Below are positions 50,811-61,529 of a stretch of DNA of 64,000 bases, one piece after another (the first letter of the stretch is position 1; each line of letters starts with the position of its first letter). The position numbers and the translations under genes are program-made. The notes under the pieces were generated by a model. It saw only the letters and a program-made list of their open reading frames with translations, did not search any database and was not told the DNA's origin. The stretch is from Rhynochetos jubatus (Eukaryota > Chordata > Aves > Eurypygiformes > Rhynochetidae): contig CM050654.1 in the NCBI GenBank assembly GCA_027574665.1, positions 31,019,722 through 31,083,721 of the forward strand, in the 5' to 3' direction.

Positions 50811-53800
50811 GTTTGTGTCAGTGCTTTCATGTCCTTATATTCATTTCCAATGACTGTCATCAAGATTGTCTTAATTGAAAAAACATTTGCTGTAACTTTA
50901 GCAGCTGTTCTTCTTCAGTATAAAATCATGGTAATTGTTTGTGTTCACTCAGTGCAAGGTCGCTGTAATGGGAAGTAAATGGTCTCCCTTAATAGGTGCT
51001 GTAGGAGGGAGAATACCATTGTGTTGCCCATAAGCTGGAATATGAGGTGTGCTATTTAGTGTATGAAATAAAAGGAAAAAAGCCACTTTTGAACTCTTGT
51101 TTGACTTCTTCCTATAACTTATTTTTCTGAAACAACATATCTTATCTTTGTGTCTAGTTGAGCAATTGCATTTGTGACTTAACTGCCAAGTTAATGGAAT
51201 GAACTTATTTGTATAGCACTCAGGAAGACCCTGGATGATTACAGAAACATGAAATGAAAAAATATTTTCCCGTCACCACAGTATGTACCCATTAAGGGAG
51301 AACCCGGTAGGCCTTCAGACGTGTACATCTTCAATTTTAGAACTGTTTACCAAAGCTATTCTTTTCATGAGATCTTAGAATTTAAATTGGCATCTGCTGG
51401 ACACTGTGTTCTGCCCATTCTTTTGCCTTGACGTGTCCTCTTACGAGTTTCCAAGTGTGTGTGTACCTATACATACGCCTTGGGTACAAGCATGATCCGT
51501 GATCTCGGCAGAGGTTTCGTCATTGGCGTTCAGCTGGCAGTTTTTGCCGTGCCCACGAGGCAGGTGGTACTTTGGGAAAAACAAAAGGTAATGCTAAGGC
51601 AGCTTTGCTCGTGGTAGTATGAAGTGTGAGCTGTGTGCCAGTGGGTGTATTTGCGAAATGTGTGACGAAAGCAAGCTGTAGTGACCAGGAAATGTAAGGG
51701 TGTACTTTCTAGTACGGTGGTGTTGTGCTTACTTGCTTACAATCTAGTCTTAATCTATTTTAGTCCGTTATGAGTGATGATGCAATTAAACTAGCATATT
51801 TTAAACTATCAAATTATTTTTGAAGGCTTTGTGTTGTTTAACTTCTGCAACTACTGTATTGACTAAAATTTAAAGTTTTAACCTTTAAATGACCGTTTAT
51901 CTTAGATGTGTTTTTGCCTTCACCTCAAGTGAATCTAAGGTTCTGGAAATTCTACATCTAGAGATTGTCTCTGTTCAGAGGCACGTGAGTCCCCTTTCCT
52001 GGCTGATGCTGTTTATGGAAGAGGTTTTGTTCTTCCTGTTCTTCTTCCTTCTGGTGCTCTCTATATGCAGCTCTGCTTTTGATGGTGCTTGTGGTGGCTT
52101 TCAGCAGCTTCAGGACTGTGTTCACCGTCTCCAGCACAGCATTACTGCTGGCTATCACCTTCCTTTCTTGGGGGAAACTTCTGAACATTTTCTCAGAGTC
52201 ACAAGCAGTTATCTGTAGATGCCTTTAATTGAGTGTAATGAGGGGCACATGCTCATTTGTCTTGAGATATACTTCTGTTTAGTTTATGTTTCTCAAGCCA
52301 ACACAGAAATATCAAATAGCTGAATTCAGTGCTCGGATTTGCTGGCTAGACCTGATAGCAGTGAGAGACAGAGCAATGTGCAGTCGTGTTTGAGGTAAAC
52401 AGGAATTCAAAGAGAGGTTCATGAAATTTTAAATACTGGTGAGGACTTGCAGCAAAAATCTATGGCTCTTGTAACCAGGGAATCAGTTCTTCAGTGTTAG
52501 CTAGAAGAGCCCATTAGGAAGAGCATCCTAATACCGCTTTGTTTTCCTCTGAGGATTCTTGAGTGTACCTGGCATCCATTCCTTTGGTTGTTATTCTGCA
52601 GTTTATTATAAGAGAATTTGAGCATTGAAAAAGTTATCATGGTTTATTTTGGGGTTTTTTTTTCTTTCTTTTTCTTAACAACTCAGAAAATTCTGGTGAA
52701 TTAAAAAAAAGTGGGGGCCAGCTGTCCCCCCTGAAGTCGTGCCATCTGTGTCATCTTTCTGGCTCAGACTTCTGTCCTCTTTTTCCTGTCCAGGCAAATC
52801 CTCTGTAGGGAAAGAAATGCGTCTTTGTGCCTTGGAAGCAAACCACATCAAATGGAGGATCTGATAGATAGCCCTTTCTGCTTCTTAATGCCTTTATCTC
52901 TTTTCCATGATTCTTCATATTGTAAGAAATAGTGATTTTTCTTCTTTTTTTTTTTTTTTTATAAGCTGGAAATTTTCTGTTTCCTAACATTTTTCTCAGT
53001 GGAAAGATTGAGCAATGCCTAACAGAAGATGAAGCAGAGCTGTTTCAGTTCTCCCCATTCCAAGACAGAAGAACGTAAATTCAACTGAAAATGCAGTTTG
53101 TATTTTATATAAACATATATATCTGTATGAAAAAAAAAAATTGTGTAAGGATTTTGTACCACACTGCAGTGAAAAGATGCTATAAATAATTTCTCTGTGA
53201 CTTGGTAACACTTCTGCATCTGAAAAAAATTTCTTCGTGTTTTCATGTCATTTTGGTGGAAACTTTAGAAAATATTCCAGACTTTTCTTTGTTTTCCAAG
53301 CTTTCTAATAATTTCCTTACATTTTTCACTTGGTCAGTAACATCAGGTTATTGAGGCTGCAGGTCAGGAAATCTTCATCTAGCCAAGACAGCACTGAACA
53401 GATGCTTATTTACATTTCTAAATAGGTACTCAGTTCTTCTAAAGTTTTTATTTTTTATTTTTTCCCAGACATAGATATATTCGGTTTATTAATTGATAAC
53501 ATAGGCATACTAAGCATCTCTACTAGACAGTAAGCACTGTACTGTATTTGGCAGTGTCAGAAATTGTAGAACAAAATATCTGAGGCTACTGAAGAAATGT
53601 CTGTATTCTGTTGATTGTCCAAGAAAAACAATTTGTTGTTCAGCAGTGAATAATTTGCATTATCAAATGTGTCCTGTTCCTGAGGAGCGCTGGGTGCCCT
53701 TCATTTCCTTTTGAAGCCAAAAGGGATTCAACGTGCTGCAGCTCAGGCCGTGATGAATATTAATGTCTTGATATCTGGTAGATCATTAGTATTTATGTGT

Positions 53801-54248
53801 AAAATGGAAGCAAAATTAGTTTTGACCTTTAGAGATAAGTCAAAAGGTTAATCCCTGTCCACTTGCAATTTGGTGCATTAATTGCTCTCTGTCCTAATTG
53901 TGTACAGGACAATAGTTCCTGTTCATTTCAGAGGTAAATCAAACTGTCGGTGATGCTTTGCATTCATATGTTGTTCTGTTTGTTTTACTTAGAAGTGAAT
54001 TCCAAATCACCGAATGTGCCTTCATGGGTGCTGTTAAAAAAAAAAAAAGTAAACCTGTATAACTAATATTTTTTTCCAAATTAATGCGTGCATTCTGCCT
54101 AAAACTAGTGGGTTGTGATAAGATACACAGAGGATAAAACCAAGTTTGTTTATTTATTTTGCAGTTACTCAAGTATTCTTGGCAGCTCTGAATAGGGGGG
54201 CAAAAAATGCCAGTGTGAAATGAATAACTGGGTTTGTTATTTTTACAG

Positions 54249-54431
54249 CAACACTGTACACATCCTGCATTTTATTGGGTATATTCCTCAACAGCAGCGT
54301 ACCGATATTCTTTGAGCTCTTTGTGGAGACAGTCTACCCTGTTCCAGAAGGAATTACCTGTGGAGTTGTCACCTTTTTGAGTAATGTGTTCATGGGAGTG
54401 CTTTTGTTTTTCCTCACCTTTTACCATACAG
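54249..54431 (+). CDS. SLC49A4: SLC49A4 exon 8 (TM10 and TM11)
   Basis: The 183-bp exon lies between ATTTTTACAG and CATACAG|GTAAGAA. It encodes Ala-Thr, [20 protein letters not shown] (helix 10), then [20 protein letters not shown] and [19 protein letters not shown] (helix 11). An Asn-Ser-Ser sequon is present but lies within a predicted membrane helix, as in human, so glycosylation there is unlikely. The [13 protein letters not shown] segment between the helices is essentially identical to human and is a good diagnostic stretch for the family. It ends in phase 1, with a G that makes Glu with exon 9. Confidence 0.97.
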
Positions 54432-57028
54432 GTAAGAAATACAAACTTCTTTGAAAATGTAATTCTCCATGAAGACATAACCTTGTCAGTAAAAGCAGGA
54501 TTTGCACGTACAGGTTCTGTTAATAATCAGATGTGTGAAACTCCCTATGTAGCAGCGAGGGAGCAGAACCTTAATTGTCCTTTTCTGCATGCATGCTAAT
54601 AAAAATAAAACACTTAATGCAAGATGTATATAGTCATATTGCAAGATGTATAGAGTCATATTCTACTTAGAATTTGCTGTAGCCAGAAACCATCAAGATA
54701 CACGCTGTCATCATATTTTTATAAAGGCCTGGGTAATTAACAGTGGTTGTATCTGGGGGGTGTTCAAAGCCACAGTGACGCTAATCCAGTCTCATGCTTC
54801 GGGGTATTGTCTAGGAGGGGCAGAGCCAAAATGCTCCGTTCAGTGGGTTGGACGTGCCACTGCAGGGGGGAGAGCATCTCTTGACCAGTGCTCAAAGACA
54901 AAACACTCGTTCCTTTAGGTAATCGAGTGGCCTAATGAGGCAGAACAGTGTTTGGCTTGATATTTTCATCAACTTCTCCAGGCTTTCTCATCTCTCGAGT
55001 ATTAATTTGCTTCCTTATAATTCATAATCATAACTTTCAACTTGCTATTTAGTAGACTATATTATATATTACTACTTTAAGCTGTAAAATAAGAACCCAT
55101 TGTGCTTTGAAAGGGAAACGGTCTTTGTTAATGGTTTGCAAAGATGGAGATTTTTTGTTTGTATTCTGTTGCGTTTGTGCCATGATGCAAGAGTTGTAAA
55201 GCAATGTTTCGCTTTGGTAGCATTGAAATTGCAATCTTTTATATATAATCATGAGTACATGTACTTCTTAAGGTAGTCTGTTTTAGAACCCAGAGAAGAC
55301 TGAGACATTTCAGAATGAATCGTGTTTGACATGATGAAGGCTACAGCCTGGGGCAAATTTTCAGCGTGGTTTGTGTGTCTTTCTGCCAGGGGATCGCCAG
55401 CAGGTTAACAGCCCCATTCCGAACTGTGGTCTGTGAACACAAACTGGGAGATTTTTTCTTTCTTTTTTTGATACTGCCATTGAACTGCGTCACTGTGAAA
55501 TCTGAATTCTGTCCCTGCAAGCCCCAGGTGGTGTGTTGTTTAGTCTTTACTTTTTAAAGAATGCTTTTATGATTAATATGAATTGGTGTGAACTCTGTTC
55601 ACACATACTGCTATTTCCAACATTTACACCTGAACTGGAAAGATAACACAGCATATTCCGAGATTTCTTTCAGTATTTTTCAGAGTAACAATCTAGCATT
55701 TGGTACTACTTTATAATTTAGGCTGGAGATACAGTGTCTCACTTCTGACTGAAGAACTGAGATAAAGTGAACTCATTCCCTCACACATAGCATATCTGGG
55801 GCTATTTTTTCATCCCTAGTGTTTCTTTCCTTATCAGTAAATGCAGGCAAGGATAAACCTGAAATTAGTGTACCCATACACTTGGAATATTTCCCCTGTT
55901 TCTTCAAAGGGAGAAAAAAATAATTAAAAATTAATTTGCGCTTAGGACAGTCCATACTCCATGATGCAGTTTCACAGATGATGGACAGTACAAGGGTGCA
56001 TGTGGTCACTGGGGGGGCTCAGTGCCAGTGGGTGCTCTTGGCTCCTTTGATATAAAAAAACCAAACCTTTTAGAAGGTAGATAAGGATATTAAACATTTG
56101 TCTTTCATTTGATTCAAATAAATCCTCTAATATCATTAAGAATCTTACAGATAAACCAGAACTCGGTCAAATTCATCTTGTTCCCTCAGTCTTGCTTTTT
56201 AGGCCAAATAATCTTTAGTAGTTTTATTTCAGATTTCTCTGAATTTACAGAGTTTAGATTCTGTAAAAATAAATAATAATAATGGAAACTTAAAACAAAC
56301 AAACCCATGAAGAAACAACACCATCTCCAGTAAAATTGATGTTTATTCAGTAAATTGGCAGATATAAGAAAAAGGAAATTGTGGTGTGCTTGTTTAAAAA
56401 AAAAAAAAAATCCTGAATAAAACTGTTAATTAATAGTCAAATATCAGATGACTGGATTTCTTGAATGTGGAACACAAGCTTTTAAGAGCAGTACACTGTG
56501 TCTCAACAGCTAAAAAGAAGCTTCTGAGGAGCTGTTTGTGCAACTAGTTTTAAATTGAATTGATCGTACTACTCACAAGTTTATTTGGAACAATTGGTTT
56601 TCCCTCCCTATAGCAGGTGTGATTCAAAACCAAGTCCTGCTGCTTCTTACACTTTTAATTTGTTTTAGTTTTCAATCCACAGAAATCAAAGAACTAATGA
56701 GTAGAGTCTTCAGAAGTGGTTTATTCTCTGTTAACAATGATGGATTTTATTTTTTCCCCCTTTCTCTCCATTGACAGGTTGAATAAGGAGGATTAACATT
56801 AGCTGGAGGCATTGGTTGTGCATATTTTTTTATATGACTTTATATGTACATAAAGCGTCCATGGAGAAGTCTCATAGACCATATAACCATCTATTGATTG
56901 AGAACTGTCAGGATTTAGTTCAAAACACAGCAATTTCCTTCAAACCCACTGTCAAGCAAAGTTTTGGCCGCTTTAAAGACGGAACGTGTTTGATAACGCT
57001 GAGGTTGGGTATGTTTTCTGCTTCACAG
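54432..57028 (+). other. SLC49A4: SLC49A4 intron 8
   Basis: A 2.6-kb phase-1 intron from GTAAGAA to TTCTGCTTCACAG. It holds a tandem duplication of a 22-bp unit at 54619-54662 and an AAT/AAAC-type simple sequence at 56267-56305, with an A12 tract at 56397-56410. I see nothing else. Confidence 0.87.
54619..54662. repeat. Tandem duplication of a 22-bp unit
   Basis: Two adjacent copies of GCAAGATGTATATAGTCATA+TT (54619-54640 and 54641-54662), differing at one base (TATAG versus TAGAG). A recent-looking local duplication in intron 8. Confidence 0.9.
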
Positions 57029-57144
57029 AGTTTTCCTGGTTCAACTGGTGCCTGCCAGGATCGTGTCTGCTCAGCCTGCTCCTCATCCTCTGCTTCCGCG
57101 AGTCCTACGACAGACTGTATCTCGACGTCGTTGTCTCTGTGTGA
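57029..57144 (+). CDS. SLC49A4: SLC49A4 exon 9, C-terminus and stop (TM12)
   Basis: Terminal coding exon after GCTTCACAG. Completing Glu, it reads [20 protein letters not shown] then [17 protein letters not shown] and TGA at 57142-57144. This is helix 12 followed by a short cytosolic tail whose [14 protein letters not shown] ending matches human exactly. The exact C-terminus and the natural stop argue that the gene is functional rather than decayed. GC and CpG content rise in this exon relative to the flanking intron, as is usual for coding sequence in AT-rich surroundings. Confidence 0.97.
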
Positions 57145-57458
57145 TAATGTCGGACTGGTGAGGGGTTGAAGAGACCAGAAGTCAGCTTTGCAGTCTGCAC
57201 ATCTGCATGGATTTGCACAGCTAAACAGTGGAAAAACAAAGAAATTACAAGACTTAATCGTGGCTTTATCAGAGAGGGTGAGGGACAGGCTGTTCTTACG
57301 TTCAAGACCACCTTGATGTGCGATAAGCGCGGAACTAGAGTGGTGATAACGATGCTGAAATGCACAAAGAGGATATATCTGGTGTATGGGTCCCGGTGCC
57401 AGAGCTGGGGCTCTCTATTTAAAAGGCTGTTGATGTAGCAGTGAGTTGTACAGGTGGG

Positions 57459-57496
57459 GGGTGTGTGTGTGTGTGCGTATGCGTGCGTGTGTGCAG
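57459..57496. repeat. GT repeat with CG interruptions in the 3' UTR
   Basis: Alternating GT with GCGTATGCGTGCGT interruptions. In the transcript this would be a GU-rich tract in the 3' UTR, a potential binding site for GU-preferring RNA-binding proteins (inference). Confidence 0.85.
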
Positions 57497-57712
57497 ACTC
57501 ACGGTTATACACACCAGGGTACCAGTAATCTTTGGAGTCTTCTATCAGAACAGAAATAGTGAATCATCTTTACAAAAGAAAAAAAAAAAAAAAAGGAAAA
57601 CCAAAATTTTCTTAAAGACCTCTCTTTAAGTTTATATGTTCATTTATATAATGAATGTCCATTAAACAGCTAAGCTAAAATGATTGGTGCTTGTACACTA
57701 CATTTACATTCT

Positions 57713-57718
57713 AATAAA
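57713..57718 (+). promoter_or_regulatory. Polyadenylation signal AATAAA
   Basis: Canonical hexamer 569 bases after the stop codon, followed within about 30-40 bases by a G/T-rich tract (GGTACCAGGGTTTTT from 57741). Together these are compatible with cleavage near 57735. Alternatives are ATTAAA at 57661 and AATAAA at 58527 and 58997. Confidence 0.6.
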
Positions 57719-58476
57719 GTGATTTCTGATATAAGACACTGGTACCAGGGTTTTTAGCCATACTAAATATCCCACACAATCCCTGCAGTGTTGTTAGAGG
57801 TGTTTGTTTTCACCCTGGGGCACACGTAAACGATAGCTTTAGCTGCCACTGAAACCCAGCCTGCACCCGCGGTCGCCTCTGAAATGCCACGGTGGTTCTG
57901 TACCTCCCGATCGTCTGTGGTATCTCAGAAGTGCACTGGAGAGTCCCTCTGGGTACAGGTTGCTGGTTTAAAGGCCACCACTGTGTCACCTCTTCACCCC
58001 CGTCTCCAGTACTGCCTTTTTTACTGTGAAGACCTGCTTGTGCCACTGAATGCTGTGGGTGTCCGAGTCCCACTTGTTCCCTTCTGATATTCGAAGGCAC
58101 GCGTGGGTTTTAGGGTTCGTTTGTGACTGAGGGTGCCTCAACAATACTGTTTGTTAACCCAAGTCTTTAAAATGACTGTTTCCTAAAAAAAAATCTTTCT
58201 AGATGATGAGGTGCCCTGATGGCGAAATGACAATAAGTTTGACATTGAGAAATAACTCATGAGCTTTGGCACAATATGGGAAATACAGTGCCAGCTCTTT
58301 TTATCAGTACTAGTCTGTGGTCATTCTGACCCTTACTTGAACATAAATACTTAAGACACTTTGAATAGTTTTTTAACTCAATTTTAAACTTCCTAATAAT
58401 TTCTTAATTATATTCTTAGGTTTCAGTTCGGCATCATTTACAGCATTTCCATGTGTGTGTTCTGTGCTATGTGTTA

Positions 58477-58507
58477 GGGCTGTGTGTTTGTGTGTGTGCG
58501 TGTGTAT
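58477..58507. repeat. TG repeat
   Basis: Imperfect TG/CG alternating tract downstream of the gene, directly left of an AT-rich inverted repeat. Confidence 0.8.
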
Positions 58508-58531
58508 TTATATCTATGTATACACAAATAA

Positions 58532-58564
58532 AACTTATATATATCTCTCTTTTATATATAAGTT
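58532..58564. repeat. AT-rich inverted repeat, 12-bp arms
   Basis: AACTTATATATA at 58532-58543 pairs perfectly with TATATATAAGTT at 58553-58564 around a nine-base pyrimidine loop. Confidence 0.9.
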
Positions 58565-61371
58565 ATATAAGGGTGTGTGTTTACATAGGTTTATTTCAAG
58601 TAGTCATGTCTCTGGAGGGTGGTATACCACTGTTAGTAACCAAACCAGTCGCTGCCGTGGATGGAAGCGCATACACACGCTGTCTGTGGCGTGAACTGTG
58701 TTTTCAGGGGTGAGTGGTTTCCTGCGGTAGCTGTTTTTATCGCAGGGGGTGCGTGCACGTGTGGGGGGAGGCTGGTGCGCAGGGTTCTGCGTCCGCAGAA
58801 GTCTGAATGAAACGCCCTTTGCTCCTCTCCGGGGCTTATCTCTGCCACCCTGGGGTGACACCGACACTGTAAGCTCAAATAAACCCTGAACTGAGCGCTG
58901 CCTTTCCAACGTGGATCCGGTCATTCTGTCTGCTCTCCTTTTGCAGAGAGAATATGCCACTGACACCTTCAGCTCAGGAGTGTGTCTGGGCAGTAAAATA
59001 AAACAAGCAGTTCCTTGCTTTTATGTTTTGAGAGCGATGGATGTATCTACTTTAGTAACTGAAAATTGACTTAGCTCATCACCCATATCCGCTACTAAAT
59101 GATCTTTCCTATCTTGAAGCAGGTTCTTTGTAGGATGGAGCTAACCTACACGGGGATAACTAAATCAAACCAGCCAGCACGTTCAGAACCGCTGGCATCA
59201 TCCTCTTACCATCTTTCAGATGAATGGCATTAACTGTCCAACTCCTTTCTGTTATGTTTTAGTGCCTGGAATAGTTTTGGTATCCAGTAGCTGCTGCTAC
59301 CTATTGTCTTCTGAAACCAGGGATCGCGTGCCAAGAGTCTGACTGGAGTTACATTGTCATGGCAGATCTGCAAGCTCGGATGGCTCTTTGGAGCTCTGCG
59401 GCTGCAATTTACTGTAACTATATTAAGATTAAAATTGCACAGTTCGGGCACTGTCCAGAGTGGCAGAGATTTCTAATCCTTTCACTGTCCTGACTATTTG
59501 AAGATGGAGCACTTCAGGCAGTGTTCAGACTATAACCTATCCTGCCTCTGTTCCAGAAAGCATCGAACAATTCAAAATATTAGTCAGTGCTGCCAGATGC
59601 AGACTTCTCCCCATAGTCAGGGGGGAAGAGCAAACATCTTGTTCTAAGCTCCGTGGATGTTTGTCTGAGTTGGTGTCAATTGCTCGCTGCTCTCCGGAGC
59701 TTTGTTGCTTTGGTAGAAGTGTCTGTGTCCGTCTTGGGCACTGTAGTGTGTGGTCTTAATTACAGTCCTCGGCACCTTTTACCCAGAGCTGAGCAGCACG
59801 GCAGGGCTCTGCTGGAGACCTGCCCTGGGGCTGCAGGACCTGCTCGGCAGCCAGGGCTCAACCAGAGTTCCCAGCAAGTCTGATGGAAATCTGCCTGAGT
59901 GAAAACCAAAGGATCGCTCCCAAATTAGTTGAAGTTGGGCAGGATGCTGCTGCATTCCACACCCACAGTGTCCAGGCTTTGGGACGTTATTAGATTAGCG
60001 AGTCTGGCTCGGGATGGAGGTGGGGGTTGCAAATGTGCTTGCTGAGGTCTCAGAAATGTTTTATCCTCATCTGTGCCCAGCAGCATCCTTCTCTGGATGA
60101 GCAGCCCATTTCCTGGCAGTAACCCAACTGAATGGGTGGGAGTAGTTTTTGGGTATGGGCTATCACTAGGTCCACCCTTGTTTGGATCTACCAAGCATCC
60201 AAGCTGTCAGGATAACCACTTCATTGGAAGTCAGAGTTTGAGACTGCGGGGAGAGCCCTAAGCAGTGCTGATACAATTAGCAGTAACCCAGAACAGGCTC
60301 AAACCAGTTAGAACTTTCACTAATTAAGTAAGGGAAATATTAAGTCTATACCTTTTGAGTCAATACCAGGGGTTTTTATCTCAATGAGGCATTGCCTTGC
60401 ACTGCCACAGAGTACCTGATGCTGGCTACTGCTTGGCCTGTGACTTGCCAGCCCTGGGAAGTTACAGCATTTGCTTCCAGTCATGGCCTGCAAGTTCACA
60501 GCCCTGAGGAACAATTTTTCCCAGCGTTGCAAAGCCCCCTACCATACAAATACTTGTGCTAGGTTTTATACTGAAAATGCTAGGAAGGATGATGCTCAGT
60601 AGTGACCAGTTCCTCGTTTTAAGTATGGACTGCTCCTCAGGTTGCTGCGTGGCTCGGTAACGACTCTCCGTTCGGCTTCCAGTGCTGCCGGCTTTTCTTC
60701 TTGCCAGCTGCGGAGCCGCGCTAGCTGTCGTCTGTAAGGAGGAAGCTCAGGTTAGTAGACGTGGGCTCCACTCAGGGCACTGGTTCCTGTCTCTCGTCAC
60801 TGCTGTTACCCTCGAATGCCCTTCTGATTCCTTCGCCTTCCCGCATGGCCACCTGCTCCCCTGAGCCGGAGGTATGGGGAAGGGCTTCCCAAGCCAACTC
60901 TGGGGGGATCGGTTGGCCAACCGTGTGCTTAATATACATAAAAAGAGTGATTTGTGGAAAATCATGCAAGATGGAAGGAAGCGTGGGTCTGCGCTTACCC
61001 GAGCAGTCTGTTACGAGCAGACTTTGGTTTGCCTGAAACTTGTAAGTTTAGGTCCCACCCCTGGAGAGGCCAAACCGACAGGCACCGTGCACGTCAGGTG
61101 TTCAGGTTCCAGCATCAGGGCGTTATTCCCAACCATCTGGCAGAGCTGAAATGGAGTGGGATGCCTTTAGTCTTGGAGTGGGTTGGAAAATCCCAGGTTG
61201 CGTTAGTGTTCGCAGTGCTAGCTCAGGGAAGCGCCTGATGGATGAGTAAGGGGAGAGGGAGGGGGGTTCCAGAGGGCGTTTCAGCACTGAAATGTTGCGC
61301 TGAGCTCCTCACATCCAGGTAACGCTTGAAGTTTTGCGATGCCAATGCCTGTAAAAATGCCTACAGTAAAC

Positions 61372-61529
61372 CTAGCGAGCGACTGCATGGCCTGACGCTG
61401 CAACGTAGAGACGGTGGATTGGTTGATCTGCACGTATTGGCTGTTACTGGAAAGGGAAGTGCTGTTGAATTGCGAGGATTGACTGGGATAGGAGTGGGAA
61501 TTACCGTTTGCACAGTGGATATAACTGTC
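61372..61529 (-). other. Unassigned exon-like segment
   Basis: On the minus strand, CACTGCCTTACAG precedes a 158-bp segment that stays open and ends at CTAG followed by GTTTAC. One frame is rich in Ser, Asn, Gln and Tyr (SQFNSTSLSSNSQYVQINQS), with third codon positions dominated by C, T and G, as in coding sequence. The donor is weak, and a second frame is also open. I do not recognise the protein. It could be an exon of an unannotated minus-strand transcript, a conserved non-coding element, or chance. Confidence 0.3.

Larger units (their letters stand above)
44464..54248 (+). other. SLC49A4: SLC49A4 intron 7
   Basis: A 9.8-kb phase-1 intron from GTATTG to TTTTTACAG. It includes a TG repeat near 44602-44615, a G18 run at 46910-46927, a T-rich tract at 50774-50810, an open minus-strand frame at about 52209-51958 with a charged helical composition, a T18 tract at 52944-52961 and a complex non-repetitive stretch at 53690-53960 that could be a conserved element. 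No SLC49A4 exon is missing and no known gene is recognised. Confidence 0.85.
1..57735 (+). other. SLC49A4: SLC49A4 (DIRC2) gene span, 5'-partial
   Basis: Eight plus-strand exons join into one frame whose translation I recognise as SLC49A4/DIRC2, a major facilitator superfamily member of the FLVCR-related SLC49 family. Established knowledge: the protein sits in the lysosomal membrane, has 12 predicted helices, is N-glycosylated and proteolytically processed in a luminal loop, and has been reported to act as a proton-driven lysosomal pyridoxine exporter; the human gene was found at a renal-carcinoma translocation. Seen here: exons 2-9, all with GT/AG borders, intron phases 1,2,1,2,0,2,1,1 and no stop before the terminal TGA. 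The visible part gives about 362 residues; with roughly 115 residues from exon 1 the total would be close to the human length of 478. Exon 1, the promoter and any CpG island must lie left of base 1. The right limit is the inferred poly(A) site. Confidence 0.93.
57145..57735 (+). other. SLC49A4: SLC49A4 3' UTR (inferred)
   Basis: Sequence from the stop codon to the inferred cleavage site, about 590 bases. It includes a GT repeat with CG interruptions at about 57459-57496 and an A16 run at 57579-57594, which could cause internal oligo-dT priming. An ATTAAA occurs at 57661 and an AATAAA at 57713. The right end is inferred from the hexamer spacing. A longer 3' UTR using later hexamers (58527, 58997) cannot be excluded. 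Confidence 0.65.

Noticed and set aside
56816..57169. 117-codon plus-strand open frame overlapping exon 9
   Set aside because: It is in a different frame from the SLC49A4 C-terminus and runs from intron 8 through the true exon; a shadow.
60682..60750. Plus-strand segment after CGGCTTCCAG that reads like a short signal peptide (LPAFLLASCGAALAVV) and ends before GTTAGTAG
   Set aside because: Borders look exon-like, but the frame has no ATG, it is very short, and no flanking exons could be paired with it.
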